Part shown: positions 1 to 7,814 of the stretch, piece by piece
How positions within the stretch are numbered: position 1 is the stretch's first letter
Layout: each line of letters begins with the position of its first letter
DNA from: Acidimicrobiia bacterium
Lineage (GTDB): Bacteria > Actinomycetota > Acidimicrobiia > Acidimicrobiales > Acidimicrobilacustridaceae
Direction: 5' to 3'
Length of the DNA stretch: 64,000 nucleotides
NCBI GenBank assembly: GCA_020832495.1
Contig: JAFIEP010000052.1
Location: forward strand, 62,001 to 126,000
Program-made: the position numbers and the translations under genes
The notes under the pieces: generated by a model
Told to the model about the DNA's origin: nothing
The model's database searches: none
The model's input: the letters and a program-made list of their open reading frames with translations, nothing else

Positions 1-635
1 TCGGGCTCGCCCAAGGCCTGCTGGGCGACGGTGTCCTCGAAGAGCACGGCGTCGGCGCCGGCGAAGTTGTCGAGCTCGCCGAAGCGGGCCACCCCGCTGA
101 CGGTGAAGGACTCGGCTCCTGTCGGCAGGTCCACGACGAGGGTGTCACCCGGGCCGACCCCGGCGTCCTCGGCGGTGCGTAGGTCCACCACCACGGTGTC
201 GCTGGCGTGGGGAGCGTCGCCCTCCACCAGGGTCCAGGCGTTGAGTCTCGGGTCGTCGATCCAGTTCAGGCCGAACGTCGGTGGGCCGCTGTCGGGGTTG
301 CCGATCGGTCGGCCCTCGTCGTCCACGACGCGGACGAAGCTGCGCACTTCGCCCGCAGCGGCGGCCACGCCCGGCACCGCCCGGACCTGCTCGAGCGTCG
401 CCGCGTCGATGCGCATCCGTTGCCCGCCGAAGGGGCTGGCCATCTCTCGGCTGGCCCGGACGACGGCGTCGAGGCTCTGGTTGATGTCGGCGAACGCCTC
501 GTCGAAGCTGACCCGCAGCGTGGCTCCGAGCAGTTGCGTGCCCACCATGAAGCCCACGGCCAGCACGATGGCCACCACGGTGGCGGCCAGCCGCAACACG
601 TGGCTGCGGATGCCTCGGAGCACGACGGTCAGCAC
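1..635 (-). CDS. FtsX/MacB-type ABC transporter permease, N-terminal part (cut by window edge)
   Basis: Only the first ~211 codons are in the window; the gene continues beyond position 1. The start is GTG at 635, because an in-frame TAG lies just upstream (645-647) and a -10-like box sits 12 nt before it. The N-terminus (VLTVVLRGIRSHVLRL) runs into a hydrophobic segment ending VLAVGFMVGTQLL. A periplasmic-type domain follows, with GDTLVV and VSGVARFGELDNF, which closely parallels GDTITV and VVGLARFGTIDRP in the complete permease at 1516-4053. This identifies a MacB-like extracellular domain after the first membrane helix. It is probably a second permease of the same export or lipoprotein-handling system and lies on the same strand. 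Substrate unknown. Confidence 0.85.
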   Translation of the reverse strand, partial: MLTVVLRGIRSHVLRLAATVVAIVLAVGFMVGTQLLGATLRVSFDEAFADINQSLDAVVRASREMASPFGGQRMRIDAATLEQVRAVPGVAAAAGEVRSFVRVVDDEGRPIGNPDSGPPTFGLNWIDDPRLNAWTLVEGDAPHASDTVVVDLRTAEDAGVGPGDTLVVDLPTGAESFTVSGVARFGELDNFAGADAVLFEDTVAQQALGEP

Positions 636-641
636 CGGTTC

Positions 642-647
642 AGACTA
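642..647 (-). promoter_or_regulatory. -10-like box TAGTCT, leaderless spacing
   Basis: Read on the minus strand, TAGTCT is followed by six bases and then the GTG at 635. The first T is 12 nt from the start codon, the spacing seen at ten other genes here. No Shine-Dalgarno sequence lies between, so leaderless transcription is inferred. Confidence 0.45.
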
Positions 648-657
648 GGACCACCCT

Positions 658-818
658 GCCAACTGACGGCGATCTGGGACACATATGGAGCGAACCGCCG
701 GCAGTTCGAGGGAGGGTCACGGTGAGTGAGTGGATCACCACGGTCTGTGGTTGCCCCGCCAACTGCCGGCGATCTGGGACACATATCGAGCGAATCGCCG
801 GCAGTTCGAAGGGTGGGG
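658..818. repeat. Two direct copies of a ~60-bp palindromic element, ~100 bp apart
   Basis: Copies lie at about 658-718 and 759-818 between the permease and tmk, with the core GGCGATCTGGGACACATAT shared exactly. Each copy is an inverted repeat. In the second copy the arms AACTGCCGGCGAT (761-773) and ATCGCCGGCAGTT (794-806) match perfectly over 13 bp around a 20-base loop. In the first copy the arms have two mismatches. It looks like a REP-type interspersed element or an attenuator/terminator pair downstream of tmk. No further copy was noticed in the window. Confidence 0.75.
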
Positions 819-823
819 GGTCC

Positions 824-1444
824 TCACCCCAGGCGAGGGGTGAGGGTGTGCCAGAGACGCTCGGTGACCGTGGACGGGGCGTCGGTGCCGTCGACGATGG
901 CCACGCCGGCCCGGGCAGCCTCGGTGGCGAAACCCTCGTTCACCCGTTGGTGGAAGTGGTCGTCGGCCGCCTCGAAGCGGTCGGTCACCCCCCGGGCCGA
1001 CCGTCGGGCGGCGCTCACGGCGGGATCCACCGCCAGCACCACCTCGAGATCGGGCGGGCACAACGACACGGTGACGTCGCACACCGACCGGGCCCATTCC
1101 AGATCCACCCCTCGCCCGTGGCCCTGGTAGGCCAGCGTGGACAGGCGCCCCCGGTCGGCGATCACCCAGGTCCCGCCAGCCAGCAGGGGTCGCACGACGG
1201 CGACCAGCAACTGAGCCCGCATGGCGTTGAAGGCGAGAACCTCGGCTTCGGGCGTGCGGGGGATCGGCCCCAACAGCAGCTCCCGGCCGGCTTCGGCGAA
1301 GGGATCCCCACCGGGTTCGCGCACCACCCGCACCCGGCGACCGGTCTCCGACAGGCGCTTGGCCAGCCGGTCGGCCTGGGTGGTCTTGCCGGTCCCCTCG
1401 CCGCCTTCGAGGACCACGTAGCGGCCCGGTCTCGGTGCTCCCAC
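824..1444 (-). CDS. tmk: Thymidylate kinase (dTMP kinase)
   Basis: Phosphorylates dTMP to dTDP with ATP in the cytoplasm, an essential step of dTTP synthesis. The ~206-residue product has the usual length. It carries the P-loop GGEGTGKTTQ near residue 12, the dTMP-site segment REPGGDPFAEAGRELLL, and DRGRLSTLAYQG, the counterpart of the family's DR[YF]xxSxxAYQG (Gly-Arg replaces the usual Tyr/Phe region). I chose GTG at 1444 because a CAGAAT box lies 12 nt upstream and the protein then begins just before the first beta strand. An upstream TTG at 1480 would add 12 unconserved residues. It sits between two permease genes on the same strand, with the palindromic repeats downstream. Confidence 0.9.
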   Translation of the reverse strand: MGAPRPGRYVVLEGGEGTGKTTQADRLAKRLSETGRRVRVVREPGGDPFAEAGRELLLGPIPRTPEAEVLAFNAMRAQLLVAVVRPLLAGGTWVIADRGRLSTLAYQGHGRGVDLEWARSVCDVTVSLCPPDLEVVLAVDPAVSAARRSARGVTDRFEAADDHFHQRVNEGFATEAARAGVAIVDGTDAPSTVTERLWHTLTPRLG

Positions 1445-1450
1445 CCGGCG

Positions 1451-1456
1451 ATTCTG
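1451..1456 (-). promoter_or_regulatory. -10-like box CAGAAT before tmk
   Basis: CAGAAT on the minus strand, then six bases, then GTG at 1444. The 12-nt spacing matches the other leaderless candidates. The first base departs from TANNNT. Confidence 0.35.
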
Positions 1457-1515
1457 TGCCGTGGCACCGCCACGAGGCAACGTGGGCGAGCCTGGACGCA
1501 GCGGACGGGGCCGGA

Positions 1516-4053
1516 CTACTCGGTCTGGATGGCGTCGAGCACGTCGAGACGCGAGGCCCGCCAGGCGGGGAGCAGGGAGGCCAGCACGCCGGCGCCGGCG
1601 GCGATCAGCACGATGAGGACCAGGCGGGCCACCGGGAGCGTGAACACCTCGAGGCCCTCGCTGCCCAACGCCTGCACGAGTGCCCAGCCGAACACCGTGC
1701 CGATGACCAGGCCCAGCAGCGTGCCGTAGACGGCGATCACCACCGACTCCCAGCGGATGGTCGAGGTGAGCTGCTTGCGGGTCATGCCCACGGCCCGGAG
1801 CAGGCCGAGTTCGCGGGTGCGCTCGTGGATGGACAGGGCGAGGGTATTGGCGATGCCCACCAGGGCGATGACGATGGCCAACAGCAACAGGGCGTAGATG
1901 AGGTTGAGGAGTTGGTCGATCATGGCCGACTGCGACTCCTTGTACTCGGTCAGGTCTTGCAGCTCGGCGTTGGCGTAGCTGGCGGTGAGTCCCTCGATGA
2001 CGGCCACCACCTCGTCGGCGTCGGCGTCATCGGTGAAGCGCACGAACACCTGCAGGTCCACCGTGCCCGGTTCCACTGCTTCGATGCCGCTGTGGTCCAT
2101 GAGCCAGTCACCGGCCACGATGTCGTTCTCGAAGATGGCTCCCACGGTGAGCGGCGCCACTCCACTGGCAAAGCTCATCTCGACCGTGTCGCCGAGCGCC
2201 AGGTCGTGTGCCTCGGCCTTGCCGGTCGAGATGGCGATCTCGCCCACGCCCAGGGAACGCAGGTCGCCCTCGACCACCTCGGGGTCGGCGATGTCCTCGA
2301 ACACGTCCACGTTGGCCGAGCCCACGAACGCCGGTTGGCCATCCACCGAGCCGAAGGCGAAGCGGAAGCCGCTCACCGCGTCCACGCCGTCGACCTCGCT
2401 CACCTGGGCGGCCAGTTCGGGGCTGAACCCGCCCATCCCGAAGTTGCCGGAGCTGATGATGAGGTCGCCGGTCACGGCGTCGTCGAGGATCTTGTCGATC
2501 GACGACTGCACCGAGGCTGCCGTCACGGTGATGAAGCCCACCAGACCGACGCCGATCATGAGTGCGGCGGCGGTGGAGGCGGTCCGTTTGGGGTTGCGGA
2601 TGGCGTTCTCACGGGCCAGGTTGCCGGTGACGCCTCGTAGCCGGGGGAGTGGCCACGCCAGGAGGCGAGTGGTGGGGCGGGCGATGACCGGCCCCAGCAC
2701 CGCCACGCCGATGAACACGCACAGGGCGCCGAAGCCCACGCCGACTGCGGCGTTCCCACCCTCGGCGGCGAGACCGGCGACCAGGTTGAGTGCGCCCAGA
2801 CCGATGACCAGCAGACCTCCCACCACCCGCGCAACGGACATCGAACTCCGGTCGATGGCCACGTCGCGCAGGGCGGCCAGGGGCGGCACGCGTGACGCCT
2901 TCACGGCCGGGGCCACCGCCACCACCACGGTGATGACGAAGCCGGTGAGCACGGCGGTGAGCAGCGAGCCAGGGAGGATGACCACGCCGTTGGTGGGGAG
3001 CTCCACCCCGAAACCACCGAGCATCGCCTTGAGACCGAGGGCGATGCCCACACCCGAGAGCGCGCCGATGACCGATGCCCCCAGACCGACCAGGACGGAT
3101 TCACCCAGTAGCGAGGCCAGGACCTGTCGGCGACTGGCCCCGATGGCCCGCAGGAGGGCCAGCTCACGGCTTCGCTGGGCCACGATGATGGTGAAGGTGT
3201 TGTAGATGATGAAGCAGCCCACGAACAGCGCCACCAGGGCGAAGGCCAACAGGAAGGTGTTGATGAAGCCGAGTGCCTGTTGGAAGGATTGCTGGTCCTC
3301 GGCAGTCTTGGCCTCGCCCGTGATGGCCTCGACACCGTCAGGGAGCACCTTACCGATGGCGGCGACGGCATCGTCCTGGGTCATGCCATCGACGGCGACG
3401 ACACCGATCTCACTCACCTGTCCCTCGAGGTCGAACAAGGTCTGGGCCACCGGCAGATCGAACAGCAGCACCGAGGCGCCACCGGGTCGGTCGATGGTCC
3501 CGAACCGGGCCAGGCCGACCACCTCGAACTCCGCCGGTTCCTGGCTCGACAACACGGTGATGGTGTCGCCCACCGTGGCGCCGGCTTCCTCGGCGGTCGA
3601 GGGATCGAGCACCACCTCGCCTGGTCCCGACGGCGGGGCGCCGTCGACGATCACGAAAGGGTTGAGTTGCTCGACGGTGATCCAGCCGAAGCCGAAGGTC
3701 GGGGCGAACCCGCCCCCCACGGCCTCACCCTCGACGCTCACTGCCTGTGCGAAACCTTGGACGAAGCCCTCGGCGGCCACCACGTCACCGACGGTGAGCA
3801 GCTCGTCCACCAGTGCCTCGTCGAGAGGGGCCCGCAAGGTCTCGCCGAAGCCGGTGTCGACACTGTCGGCGGAGCGGATGACGGCGTCGGTCTCAGCGTA
3901 GATGTCTGACACCAGGTCGTCGAAGGTGCGGCCGACGGTGTCGGTGAGCACCAACGTGCCCGACATGAGCCCGACGCCCAGGATGATGGCCAGCGCCGTC
4001 ATGGCCAGGCGGCTCTTGTGCGCGCCCAGGCTGCGCAAGGTTGCTCTCCACAT
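1516..4053 (-). CDS. ABC transporter permease with two FtsX domains
   Basis: An 845-residue membrane subunit of a MacB/LolCDE-type exporter. The N-terminal helix (residues ~15-40) is followed by a large extracytoplasmic domain. A first FtsX block starts near residue 265 (FLLAFALVALFVGCFIIYNTF), with the conserved RSRELALLRAIGASRRQV loop. Helices near 400-470 follow, then a second extracytoplasmic domain and a C-terminal FtsX block with the matching loop RTRELGLLRAVGMTRKQL. This duplicated architecture is typical of actinobacterial permeases of this family. ATG at 4053 has GAGGA just upstream. The ATPase gene (4138-4908) is immediately upstream on the same strand, so the two very likely form one transporter. 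A two-component system precedes them. Substrate not identifiable. Confidence 0.92.
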   Translation of the reverse strand: MWRATLRSLGAHKSRLAMTALAIILGVGLMSGTLVLTDTVGRTFDDLVSDIYAETDAVIRSADSVDTGFGETLRAPLDEALVDELLTVGDVVAAEGFVQGFAQAVSVEGEAVGGGFAPTFGFGWITVEQLNPFVIVDGAPPSGPGEVVLDPSTAEEAGATVGDTITVLSSQEPAEFEVVGLARFGTIDRPGGASVLLFDLPVAQTLFDLEGQVSEIGVVAVDGMTQDDAVAAIGKVLPDGVEAITGEAKTAEDQQSFQQALGFINTFLLAFALVALFVGCFIIYNTFTIIVAQRSRELALLRAIGASRRQVLASLLGESVLVGLGASVIGALSGVGIALGLKAMLGGFGVELPTNGVVILPGSLLTAVLTGFVITVVVAVAPAVKASRVPPLAALRDVAIDRSSMSVARVVGGLLVIGLGALNLVAGLAAEGGNAAVGVGFGALCVFIGVAVLGPVIARPTTRLLAWPLPRLRGVTGNLARENAIRNPKRTASTAAALMIGVGLVGFITVTAASVQSSIDKILDDAVTGDLIISSGNFGMGGFSPELAAQVSEVDGVDAVSGFRFAFGSVDGQPAFVGSANVDVFEDIADPEVVEGDLRSLGVGEIAISTGKAEAHDLALGDTVEMSFASGVAPLTVGAIFENDIVAGDWLMDHSGIEAVEPGTVDLQVFVRFTDDADADEVVAVIEGLTASYANAELQDLTEYKESQSAMIDQLLNLIYALLLLAIVIALVGIANTLALSIHERTRELGLLRAVGMTRKQLTSTIRWESVVIAVYGTLLGLVIGTVFGWALVQALGSEGLEVFTLPVARLVLIVLIAAGAGVLASLLPAWRASRLDVLDAIQTE

Positions 4054-4137
4054 GGTGGTTCCTCGTTCGGATGAGAAGCGGTGGGCGGGTGCTCAGCGAC
4101 CGGATCGTCGAGCAGCCCAGGGGTGGTCGGTGGTCGA

Positions 4138-4908
4138 TCAGTCGCCGAGCTGCTTCAGGCGGTCGAGCACGCGGTCGGCAGTGGGGTCGGCCATCTCGTC
4201 GACGATCTTGCCGTCGGCCAGGAACAGGACCCGGTCCGAGTAGGCCGCCGCCACCGGGTCGTGGGTGACCATGACGATGGTCTGGCCCAGCTCACGCACG
4301 GCATTGCGCATGAAGGCCAGGATCTCGGCCCCGGCGCGGGAGTCGAGGTTGCCGGTGGGCTCGTCGGCGAAGATGATCTCGGGTCGGGCCGCCAGGGCAC
4401 GGGCCACCGCCACACGCTGTTGCTGCCCACCGGACAGCTCGCTGGGTCGGTGGTCGAGGCGGTTGGCCAGGCCGACGGCGCGTACCACCTCGTCGAGGTG
4501 CTCCTGGTCCGGCTTGCGGCCGGCCAGGTCGACGGGCAGCGTGATGTTCTCGAGCGCCGTGAGGGTGGGCACCAGGTTGAACGCCTGGAACACGAAGCCG
4601 ATGCGGTCACGCCGGAGCTGGGTGAGCTGGCGTTCGCCGAGTTCCCCGAGGGCGGTGTCGCCCACGAAGACCTGCCCCGAGGTCAGGTCGTCGAGTCCGG
4701 CCACGCAGTGCATGAGCGTCGACTTGCCCGAGCCGGACGGACCCATGATGGCGGTGAAGCGCCCTTTCTCGAACCCGCAGGTGACCCCGTCGAGCGCGCG
4801 TACCTCGGTGTCGCCGGAGCCGTAGATCTTGGTGGCTCCCTCGGCGCGGGCCGCCAGGGGGCCGGGCGGTGCCGATGCCGGCGGGTTGGGGGTCTCGGTG
4901 AGGCTCAC
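4138..4908 (-). CDS. ABC transporter ATP-binding protein, LolD/MacB type
   Basis: Cytoplasmic ATPase that powers the FtsX permease encoded 84 bp downstream. Motifs in order: Walker A GPSGSGKST, Q-loop FVFQAFNLVPTL, signature LSGGQQQRVAVARAL, Walker B IIFADEPTGNLDS and the H-switch VMVTHD. ATKIYGSGDTEVRALDGV at the N-terminus is typical of LolD/MacB ATPases. I chose GTG at 4908 (product beginning VSLTETPNPP) because GGAG lies about 8 nt upstream. The frame stays open to 4974, but those residues are not family-like. The 240 bp upstream, to the response regulator gene, holds no convincing gene. Confidence 0.9.
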   Translation of the reverse strand: MSLTETPNPPASAPPGPLAARAEGATKIYGSGDTEVRALDGVTCGFEKGRFTAIMGPSGSGKSTLMHCVAGLDDLTSGQVFVGDTALGELGERQLTQLRRDRIGFVFQAFNLVPTLTALENITLPVDLAGRKPDQEHLDEVVRAVGLANRLDHRPSELSGGQQQRVAVARALAARPEIIFADEPTGNLDSRAGAEILAFMRNAVRELGQTIVMVTHDPVAAAYSDRVLFLADGKIVDEMADPTADRVLDRLKQLGD

Positions 4909-5148
4909 AGGATCGCTCCAGGGAATCGAGGGGACATCGTGGGGGTGCGGTGCGCTGGCCGATCGGGTGGGCACTCACCACCGACGGTGGCGCACCGAGC
5001 ACGGCCGTTGCAGTGTCGGTGACGATACGGGTCTTGCACCGGCTGCACATCGGCCGATGGACTGATTCGTCGGTGGCTGTGGTGGTGAGGTCCACTGTTC
5101 CTCATCCTGGAGGATGATGACCGAGGTCACAGCTCAGCGGCGGGGCGG

Positions 5149-5862
5149 TCAGCTGCCGGGTCGGACCAGTCCGGACTCGTAGGCGGCCACCACCGCCTGC
5201 ACCCGGTCGCGCACACCCAGCTTGGCCAGGATGTGCCCCACGTGGGTCTTGACCGTGGGTTCGCTGACATACAGCTGCGCGGCGATCTCGGCGTTGGAGA
5301 GACCGGTGGCCATCACCTCGAGCACCTCTCGTTCGCGTGCGGTGAGGGTGGCCAGCTCAGGGATCGGGGTGGGTCGCGTGGGACGGTCGTCGGCCGGGTC
5401 GATGGGGGTGCTTGCGGGTACGTCGTCGGGTCCGGCAGCGAACGCTTCGATGAGGCGGCGGGTGACCGACGGGGCCATGAGGGCGTCACCCGAGGCCACC
5501 ACCCGGATGGCCCGCAACAGCTCGTCGGGTGGGGTGTCCTTCAGCAGGAACCCGCTGGCGCCGGCACGCAGCGCCGAGAACACGTAGTCGTCGAGGTCGA
5601 ACGTCGTCAGGATGATGACCCGGCAGGCATCTGCGGGCAGCGAGGCGGTGATCTGGCGGGTGGCTTCCACGCCGTCGCAGCTGGGCATGCGCACGTCCAT
5701 GAGGACCACGTCGGGTCGGAGCTCGCAGGTGGCCGCCACTGCTTCATTGCCGTCGGCCGCTTCCCCGACCACGGTGAGATCGTCCTCGGCGTCGAGGATC
5801 ATGCGGAAGCCGCTGCGCACCAGCGCCTGGTCGTCGACCACCAGGAGACGGATCTGCTTCAC
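5149..5862 (-). CDS. NarL/FixJ-family response regulator
   Basis: A 237-residue DNA-binding regulator. The receiver domain (1-~120) has the acidic pair D10-D11, phospho-acceptor D56 in VVLMDVRMP and the conserved Lys in GFLLKD. A linker leads to a C-terminal LuxR-type HTH (LTAREREVLEVMATGLSNAE ... VKTHVGHILAKL). The start is GTG at 5862, which overlaps the stop of the kinase gene in a GTGA tetranucleotide and so implies translational coupling. It is the partner of the histidine kinase just upstream. The LolD/FtsX transporter genes follow on the same strand and are the natural candidate targets, as with many LiaSR/DesKR-like systems; that last point is inference. Confidence 0.93.
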   Translation of the reverse strand: MKQIRLLVVDDQALVRSGFRMILDAEDDLTVVGEAADGNEAVAATCELRPDVVLMDVRMPSCDGVEATRQITASLPADACRVIILTTFDLDDYVFSALRAGASGFLLKDTPPDELLRAIRVVASGDALMAPSVTRRLIEAFAAGPDDVPASTPIDPADDRPTRPTPIPELATLTAREREVLEVMATGLSNAEIAAQLYVSEPTVKTHVGHILAKLGVRDRVQAVVAAYESGLVRPGS

Positions 5863-7220
5863 GGCCGTGCGGTCCCGTCGGTGCCGACGCTGGTCGCGGC
5901 GGCCACCGCGTCGGTGTCGGCGACGGTGAGGTCGGGGGGCCTCTCGGGTGTCGGTCCGACGATCGAGCTCGCCCCCAACGGCAGGGTGGCGGTCACCACC
6001 CATCCGCCACCGTCGCCCGGTCCGGCCCGGAGAGTGCCGTCGAAGAGGGCCACTCGCTCGCGCATGCCGCGCAGGCCGTTCCCCGGCTGCGCGTCAGTTG
6101 TTCGCAGCGCCGATGCGGCACCGCGACCGTCGTCGCTGATCGACACCTCCAGCGCGTCGTGGGCCAACTCGACCCGGACCACGGTGTGTGCCGGCCCGGC
6201 GTGCTTGGCCACGTTGGTGAGGGCCTCCTGGCAGATGCGGTAGGCACAGAGGTCCAGCCCCGGGGTGAGACGGTCGGACTCGACCTCCATCGACAGTTCG
6301 ATGTCCAGGCCCGTGGCGCGCCAGGAGTCGGCCAGTGCAGGGAGCTCAGCCACGCCTGGCTGCGGTGCGGTGGTGGCGCCGTTGTCCTGTTCGCGCAGCA
6401 CAGCGAGCAGGCGTCGCATCTCAGCGAGCGACTCGCTGCCCGTTCGTCTGATGTGTTCGAGCGCCTCGGTGGCGGCCTCCGGGTCACGTCCGAGAACCCG
6501 CTGCGCTGCTGCGGCCTGGATCACCATCACGCTCATGCCGTGGGCCACCACGTCGTGCAGTTCGCGGGCGATCAGGGCGCGGTCGGCCGCCACCGCCAGC
6601 GCCGCTTCCTCGGTGCGAAGTCGCTCGGCGGTGTCGACCCGTCGCCGCAACTCGGCGGTGTACGCCCGGCGGTTGCGCAGCGCCTCGCCGATGGCGAACA
6701 CCCCCACCACCATGAACACGTTGGCCACGGCCACCGCAGGGGGCAGTGCTTCGTCGACGACACCGGCCACGAGGAGCAGAGCGAAGATGCCGATGGCGCT
6801 GCCGCCGGCGATCAGCGAGCGGGGCCGTTCACAGTGGGCGGCCACTGAGTAGAGCGCCCACAGAGGTCCGAAGGCGGCGAACCCCTCCGGGTAGCCGAGG
6901 GCGAGAGTGGGCAGCAGGCAGGCGAAGGTCACGACCAGCACGAGCACCGGCGTCCGGCGTCGCCAGGTCACGGGCAGCGCCATCCCGGCGAGGAGTAGCC
7001 ATCCGAGGGGATCGATGGCACGCAACCCGGCGGGATAGATGGTGGGGTCGGGGTCGGTGGCGAGAGGGATGCTCACCGCGAACAGCGCCGCCCCGACGGT
7101 GCCGTCCGCCACCTGGGGGTGGGCGCGAATCCACTCCGCCAGCCGGCTCCACGGCGTCGCTCCGTCAGGCACGGCGTCAGAGCCGCCGCGCGCTGTGGTG
7201 TTGACCGGTGGGCTGCCCAT
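5859..7220 (-). CDS. Sensor histidine kinase (HisKA_3 / NarL-type partner)
   Basis: A 453-residue membrane sensor kinase. About five hydrophobic segments lie between residues 35 and 190 with almost no extracytoplasmic domain, suggesting intramembrane sensing. The dimerisation domain has the phospho-acceptor His in ALIARELHDVVAHGMSVMVI, and the HATPase domain has the N-box EALTNVAKHA and G-boxes ISDDGRGA and GNGLRGMRERV. The frame is open up to 7415, but I place the start at ATG 7220. A TAGGAT box lies 13 nt before it, and longer versions would overlap the gene at 7366-7653 and add Arg/Pro-rich unconserved sequence. It overlaps the response regulator gene by 4 nt. Confidence 0.9.
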   Translation of the reverse strand: MGSPPVNTTARGGSDAVPDGATPWSRLAEWIRAHPQVADGTVGAALFAVSIPLATDPDPTIYPAGLRAIDPLGWLLLAGMALPVTWRRRTPVLVLVVTFACLLPTLALGYPEGFAAFGPLWALYSVAAHCERPRSLIAGGSAIGIFALLLVAGVVDEALPPAVAVANVFMVVGVFAIGEALRNRRAYTAELRRRVDTAERLRTEEAALAVAADRALIARELHDVVAHGMSVMVIQAAAAQRVLGRDPEAATEALEHIRRTGSESLAEMRRLLAVLREQDNGATTAPQPGVAELPALADSWRATGLDIELSMEVESDRLTPGLDLCAYRICQEALTNVAKHAGPAHTVVRVELAHDALEVSISDDGRGAASALRTTDAQPGNGLRGMRERVALFDGTLRAGPGDGGGWVVTATLPLGASSIVGPTPERPPDLTVADTDAVAAATSVGTDGTARP

Positions 7221-7365
7221 CAGCCCGATCCTATGGCCGGGCTCGACCGGAGGCATCGGTCCTGAGGTGGAGATCGAGGGATGGCTGGGGGTGTCGCCGG
7301 CGTCACGCCTGCGAGCGTGGCCGTCGGCACCGCCGCCGGTCGGCGACGACCTACGGTGCGTCGCT

Positions 7366-7653
7366 CTATGGTGCGTCGCTGTCCGTGTCGTCGTGCGCCT
7401 CGGGCCGGGGCGCACCGCTCGGCAGGCGAGTGTCGATCGGTGACGGCTCGGGTTCGAGGAACACGGCTCCCGACCGCACGGGTGTCCACAGCTCGTCCGC
7501 CGCAGCGATGAGGCGGGCGCTGGTCACCCACAGGTCGCTGGCCAGTTCCACCGCTCCGTCCCCTGCGGCTCGGCTGGCCATGTCCTCGCATTCGAGTGCC
7601 AACGCATCGAGTTGCTCGATGATGGTCGATCTCACATCCGCCGATGAGGTCAC
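7366..7653 (-). CDS. Small hypothetical protein (95 aa)
   Basis: An acidic 95-residue protein beginning MTSSADVRSTIIEQLDALAL, mostly helical in appearance, with no signal peptide or membrane segment and a disordered acidic tail ending DDTDSDAP. I do not recognise a family. Support for a real gene is the coding-like composition, lack of overlap with the preferred kinase start, and a TACATT box exactly 12 nt before its GTG start. It lies upstream of the two-component genes on the same strand but is separated by about 145 bp. Confidence 0.55.
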   Translation of the reverse strand: MTSSADVRSTIIEQLDALALECEDMASRAAGDGAVELASDLWVTSARLIAAADELWTPVRSGAVFLEPEPSPIDTRLPSGAPRPEAHDDTDSDAP

Positions 7654-7659
7654 ACGGCG

Positions 7660-7665
7660 AATGTA
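7660..7665 (-). promoter_or_regulatory. -10-like box TACATT, leaderless spacing
   Basis: TACATT on the minus strand with six bases to the GTG at 7653. It is one of the set of boxes at 12-nt spacing, with no ribosome-binding site between. Confidence 0.45.
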
Positions 7666-7778
7666 GGCGAAAGCGCTGCTCGGGACCCTCTGCGGTGCCT
7701 CAAGATTTGCTCAAGTCGTCGATGGGGGGTGTCCTCCGGCCCAGGCGCGGCGATGCAGGATGATTCCTTCGACTCATG

Positions 7779-7810
7779 TTGACAGTTCCAACTGTAACGG
7801 TTCATACTGT
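7779..7810 (+). promoter_or_regulatory. Promoter with tandem dyad operator for the AurF-like gene
   Basis: A consensus -35 TTGACA (7779-7784) and a -10-like CATACT (7803-7808) are 18 bp apart. CATACT begins 12 nt before the ATG at 7815, the leaderless spacing used elsewhere here. Over the promoter lie two related 14-mers with a 15-bp period: ACAGTTCCAACTGT (7782-7795), a 6-2-6 perfect dyad, and the imperfect ACGGTTCATACTGT (7797-7810). A dimeric repressor bound here would cover both promoter boxes. The MerR-family gene at 8788 is the nearest regulator, but TetR-type regulators also use such dyads, so the binder is unknown. Confidence 0.7.
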
Positions 7811-7814
7811 CGGT

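Noticed and set aside
1435-3205. Long plus-strand open frames opposite the FtsX permease gene
   Set aside because: They are His/Asp/Gly-rich, lack any domain, and mirror the GC-rich third positions of the real minus-strand gene. Similar shadows occur opposite most genes here (for example 21076-23055 and 45688-48285).
4909-5148. Small minus-strand frame with a CSRCK motif between the response regulator and LolD-type genes
   Set aside because: The CxxC text is isolated, the frame continues into the ATPase gene out of phase, and no start with a ribosome-binding site or -10 spacing was found.
7776-7814. Upstream start for the AurF-like gene
   Set aside because: It would place the -35 box, both dyads and the -10 box inside the coding sequence and adds 13 residues with no family match.
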